Shown piece after piece: positions 6,633-8,986 of a DNA stretch of 8,986 nt. Numbering within the stretch: position 1 is the stretch's first letter; each line of letters opens with the position of its first letter. The position numbers were made by a program, and so were the translations under genes. The stretch comes from Gammaproteobacteria bacterium (lineage in GTDB: Bacteria; Pseudomonadota; Gammaproteobacteria; DRJJ01): NCBI GenBank assembly GCA_011052255.1, contig DRJJ01000145.1, forward strand, positions 1 through 8,986, given 5' to 3'. The notes under the pieces are model-generated. The model had not been told where the DNA came from, searched no databases, and saw only the letters and a program-made list of their open reading frames with translations.

Positions 6633-8735
6633 ATGGCTCTGGTCAAAGATGGCCGCTATACCTTTTTACATGCAAGGCTCTTTACAGTGACCAGCACACC
6701 TCGCCGTCGTGTCATGCTGCAATTGCTGATACTAGTGATCGGACTTGTAGCCATGCTCAGCATGCATGAACACTTGCGTGAGCAGCAAACATCCCGCATC
6801 AATAAACAAATCGTGCAGGCCAGCACCTACCTGAACCAGACAATCAAGCTATATATGAATAGCTCCCTGGTTACTTTATCGGCTATTCGTAATAATATAA
6901 GTCAGGCGGTCACTGCTAATAATGTTCAGTTGTACAGTCGCATCAGCCAGTCAGCGATGGAAAAATACCCTTATATCTATCATATCGCTGTAACAGACAA
7001 GAACAGCCATACACGCTGGGCCTATCCTGAGAACAGTCATAACCCCTCTGCGAATACCCGTCGTGAGATGACCTACGATACCGGCATACTCAGGCAGTCT
7101 CTTGCGCAACAGCAGACGCTCAGCACAATCAATGTAAGAGATGAAAATCTCTATTATCAAACCTACACCCCGCTAAACCCGGTCAATAGCGAACAAGGTG
7201 TATTAGTGGTATTTTTCAGTTTATCACCGGTCGTAGAGAAACTGACCGTAAATATGGATGCCAATCTCGCATTCAGTATACTGGCGCCATCAGGCGAAAC
7301 TGTCTGGAATCATCCGCTCCGCGAAACCAGTCTGTATGTCAAACAGATATCGAGCATCCCGGTAGATGGCGGTGTATGGAAAATCCAGACAGCCTGGCTA
7401 TCCAACCCATCCATTCTGGCGACCAATCTGTATATTCTGAACTGGGGTACCGGCCTGGTTTTTCTGACCATATTGCTGATTACCGTACACCAGTCCGGTA
7501 CCTTTACTGACCGATTACGACACGATGTCAGCGAGAAAAATACCGCACTGGAAGCCGCCAACCGACATTTGCTGGATGTAATTTCCGAACGTATCCAGTC
7601 CGAGAAGAGACTTGAATACAGCGAAAGGCGTTACCGTTTACTGTTTAACAATGCCAATGATGCCGTGTTTGTACAGCATATTCTGGAAGATGGTCGTTAT
7701 TCCTCTTTTATAGAAGTCAATGAAGTGGCGTGCAACCTGCTGGGTTACGACCAGGACACCTTATGCAAACACTCAATGAAGGATTATTCCCAACCAGAAG
7801 CCCGGCATCATTTAAGCCGAAAAGCACCATACCTGGAAAGTGACGTACAGCAGTTATTCGAGACCGTACTGTTGCACAAAGACGGACATCAAATTCCCGT
7901 TGAAATCAGCTCCCACACATTTGAGTTAATGGGTCAGCAAACGGTGCTGTCAATCGTGCGTGATATCACTGAGCGCAAACTGGCAGAAAAAGAGGTACGC
8001 AAACGTCAGGATGAACTGGCCCATGCGGCTCGCTACGCCAGCATGGGGAAACTGGCCTCAGGGCTTGCCCATGAGATTAATCAGCCACTGAGCGCTATTG
8101 TCAATTATATCAACGGTGGACTGAGACGGCTTGAAGCTGACAATCTGGGGCAGGACGAACTAAAATCGGTGATGCAGAAAATTGCAGACCAGGCGCAGCG
8201 GGCCGCTTCGATAGTCAGCGGAATGCGTGATTTTATTCGCAAGCGCAAACCACGCCGAGGTGAAATAGGGGTTAATACCCTGGTTCGGCAAAGCCTGCAA
8301 TTGGTACAGAGCGAAATAAAATATAACTCAATTATTGTCACACAAAACCTGACACCCCATCCACCGATGATTGTCGCCGATGCAATCCAGATCGAGCAGG
8401 TTTTAATGAATCTGATAAAAAATGCCATTGAAGCACTGATAGAATTACCTGATAATCAGGAACGCAGACTGCATATAACGACCGAAACAACAGATGATAA
8501 TACGGTCAGGGTACAGGTACAGGACAACGGCCCCGGCCTTGCACCTGAGATTAGCGAACGCCTGTTTGAATCATTTAACACCACTAAATCACAAGGCATG
8601 GGGCTTGGGCTTTCTATCTGCCGCACCATCATTGAAGCCCATGGTGGACAGTTATGGGCCGACACAAAACAGGAGACAGGAGCACTTTTCTGTTTTACTA
8701 TCCCTCAATATCATGAAGGGTCGAAATATGAATAA
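6633..8735 (+). CDS. Membrane sensor histidine kinase (extracytoplasmic sensor, PAS, FixL/DctB-like kinase core)
   Basis: A 700-residue sensor kinase. The first membrane helix is at about 28-44 after the basic stretch PRRR. A sensor domain of about 220 residues outside the membrane follows (45-264, possibly Cache/CHASE-like; family not recognised), then a second helix at about 265-285, a coiled-coil linker (about 290-325) and a PAS/PAC domain at about 325-442 (YRLLFNNANDAVF, CNLLGYDQDTL, VRDITERKLAEKE). The kinase core has phosphoacceptor His480 in MGKLASGLAHEINQPLSAI, N-box LMNLIKNAIEA (591-601), G1 DNGPGLA (631-637) and G2 GMGLGLS (655-661). The ATG at 6633 has no ribosome-binding site. GTG at 6687 (residue 19) has AAGG nine bases upstream and gives a compact, positively charged signal anchor, so it may be the true start. 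The stop overlaps the next gene's start by 8 bases, which indicates translational coupling to its response regulator. Confidence 0.9.
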   Translation: MALVKDGRYTFLHARLFTVTSTPRRRVMLQLLILVIGLVAMLSMHEHLREQQTSRINKQIVQASTYLNQTIKLYMNSSLVTLSAIRNNISQAVTANNVQLYSRISQSAMEKYPYIYHIAVTDKNSHTRWAYPENSHNPSANTRREMTYDTGILRQSLAQQQTLSTINVRDENLYYQTYTPLNPVNSEQGVLVVFFSLSPVVEKLTVNMDANLAFSILAPSGETVWNHPLRETSLYVKQISSIPVDGGVWKIQTAWLSNPSILATNLYILNWGTGLVFLTILLITVHQSGTFTDRLRHDVSEKNTALEAANRHLLDVISERIQSEKRLEYSERRYRLLFNNANDAVFVQHILEDGRYSSFIEVNEVACNLLGYDQDTLCKHSMKDYSQPEARHHLSRKAPYLESDVQQLFETVLLHKDGHQIPVEISSHTFELMGQQTVLSIVRDITERKLAEKEVRKRQDELAHAARYASMGKLASGLAHEINQPLSAIVNYINGGLRRLEADNLGQDELKSVMQKIADQAQRAASIVSGMRDFIRKRKPRRGEIGVNTLVRQSLQLVQSEIKYNSIIVTQNLTPHPPMIVADAIQIEQVLMNLIKNAIEALIELPDNQERRLHITTETTDDNTVRVQVQDNGPGLAPEISERLFESFNTTKSQGMGLGLSICRTIIEAHGGQLWADTKQETGALFCFTIPQYHEGSKYE

Positions 8736-8986
8736 TAACGCGACAACAGTCTATGTCATCGATGACGATGATGCGGTAAGAGAATCGCTGAGCTGGTTAC
8801 TCGAATCAGTTGGACTAAAGGTTGAGACCTATGCAGACGCTAGAAGCTTTCTGGCGCATATCACTACCAGCCAGACAAATGGCTGCGTTGTAACAGATGT
8901 TCGCATGCCGGGCATGAGCGGTCTGGAGTTACAAACCGAATTAACGGAGCGCCAGATCGGGCTACCTGTGATCATCATAACCGGGC
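8728..8986 (+). CDS. FixJ-family response regulator (5' part only)
   Basis: The first 86 codons of a response regulator cut by the window end. The receiver domain shows the acidic cluster VIDDDDAVRES (10-20), phosphoacceptor Asp57 in VVTDVRMPGMSGLEL, and the beta-4 segment PVIIITG (80-86) with the conserved Thr/Ser position. The DVRMPGMSGLEL and PVIIITG wording is typical of FixJ/TtrR/TodT-type regulators, which usually carry a C-terminal LuxR-type helix-turn-helix; that part is not visible. ATG at 8728 lies inside the last codons of the upstream kinase (8-base overlap) and has AAGGG at 8716-8720, seven bases upstream. It is the expected partner of the His480 kinase. Confidence 0.88.
   Translation, partial: MNNNATTVYVIDDDDAVRESLSWLLESVGLKVETYADARSFLAHITTSQTNGCVVTDVRMPGMSGLELQTELTERQIGLPVIIITG

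Overview
The window looks like chromosomal DNA of a sulfur-oxidising gammaproteobacterium (a purple sulfur bacterium or a related free-living or symbiotic sulfur oxidiser). The main reason is a three-gene molybdoenzyme locus on the + strand, positions 1-3427, that best fits the cytoplasmic sulfite dehydrogenase SoeABC. It holds the C-terminal half of the molybdopterin subunit (cut by the window start), a ferredoxin-like subunit with sixteen cluster cysteines, and a DmsC/NrfD-type eight-helix membrane anchor. The enzyme would oxidise sulfite in the cytoplasm and pass electrons through B and C to the quinone pool.

The soeA-soeB gap is 314 bases and is not empty. It carries a REP-like palindrome (1415-1434) and a long inverted repeat (arms 1490-1522 and 1575-1607, one mismatch in 33) that encloses a second hairpin built on the same core in the opposite orientation. 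This is probably a small non-autonomous repeat element sitting inside the operon. A hairpin at 3439-3471 separates soeC from the convergent gene that follows.

The minus strand from 6460 down to 3479 reads cupin protein, then a wrecked thiosulfate sulfurtransferase (rhodanese) gene, then a large membrane sensor histidine kinase (CHASE8-like sensor, HAMP, PAS, HisKA, HATPase). The rhodanese remnant has at least three lesions. The last is a one-base shift in an A7 run just ahead of the catalytic cysteine loop; the other two also break the frame, so the gene is most likely dead.

Divergently from the cupin, on the + strand, lies a second membrane sensor kinase (extracytoplasmic sensor, PAS, FixL/DctB-like kinase core; 6633-8735). 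It overlaps by 8 bases a FixJ-type response regulator that runs off the window end. The two form a two-component pair. Its target cannot be read from the window, although its closeness to soe and sulfurtransferase genes makes sulfur or redox metabolism a reasonable guess.

No tRNA, rRNA, CRISPR array, transposase or phage gene was seen. Nothing in the window is a clearly new system. The best leads are the intergenic inverted-repeat element and the frameshifted sulfurtransferase.
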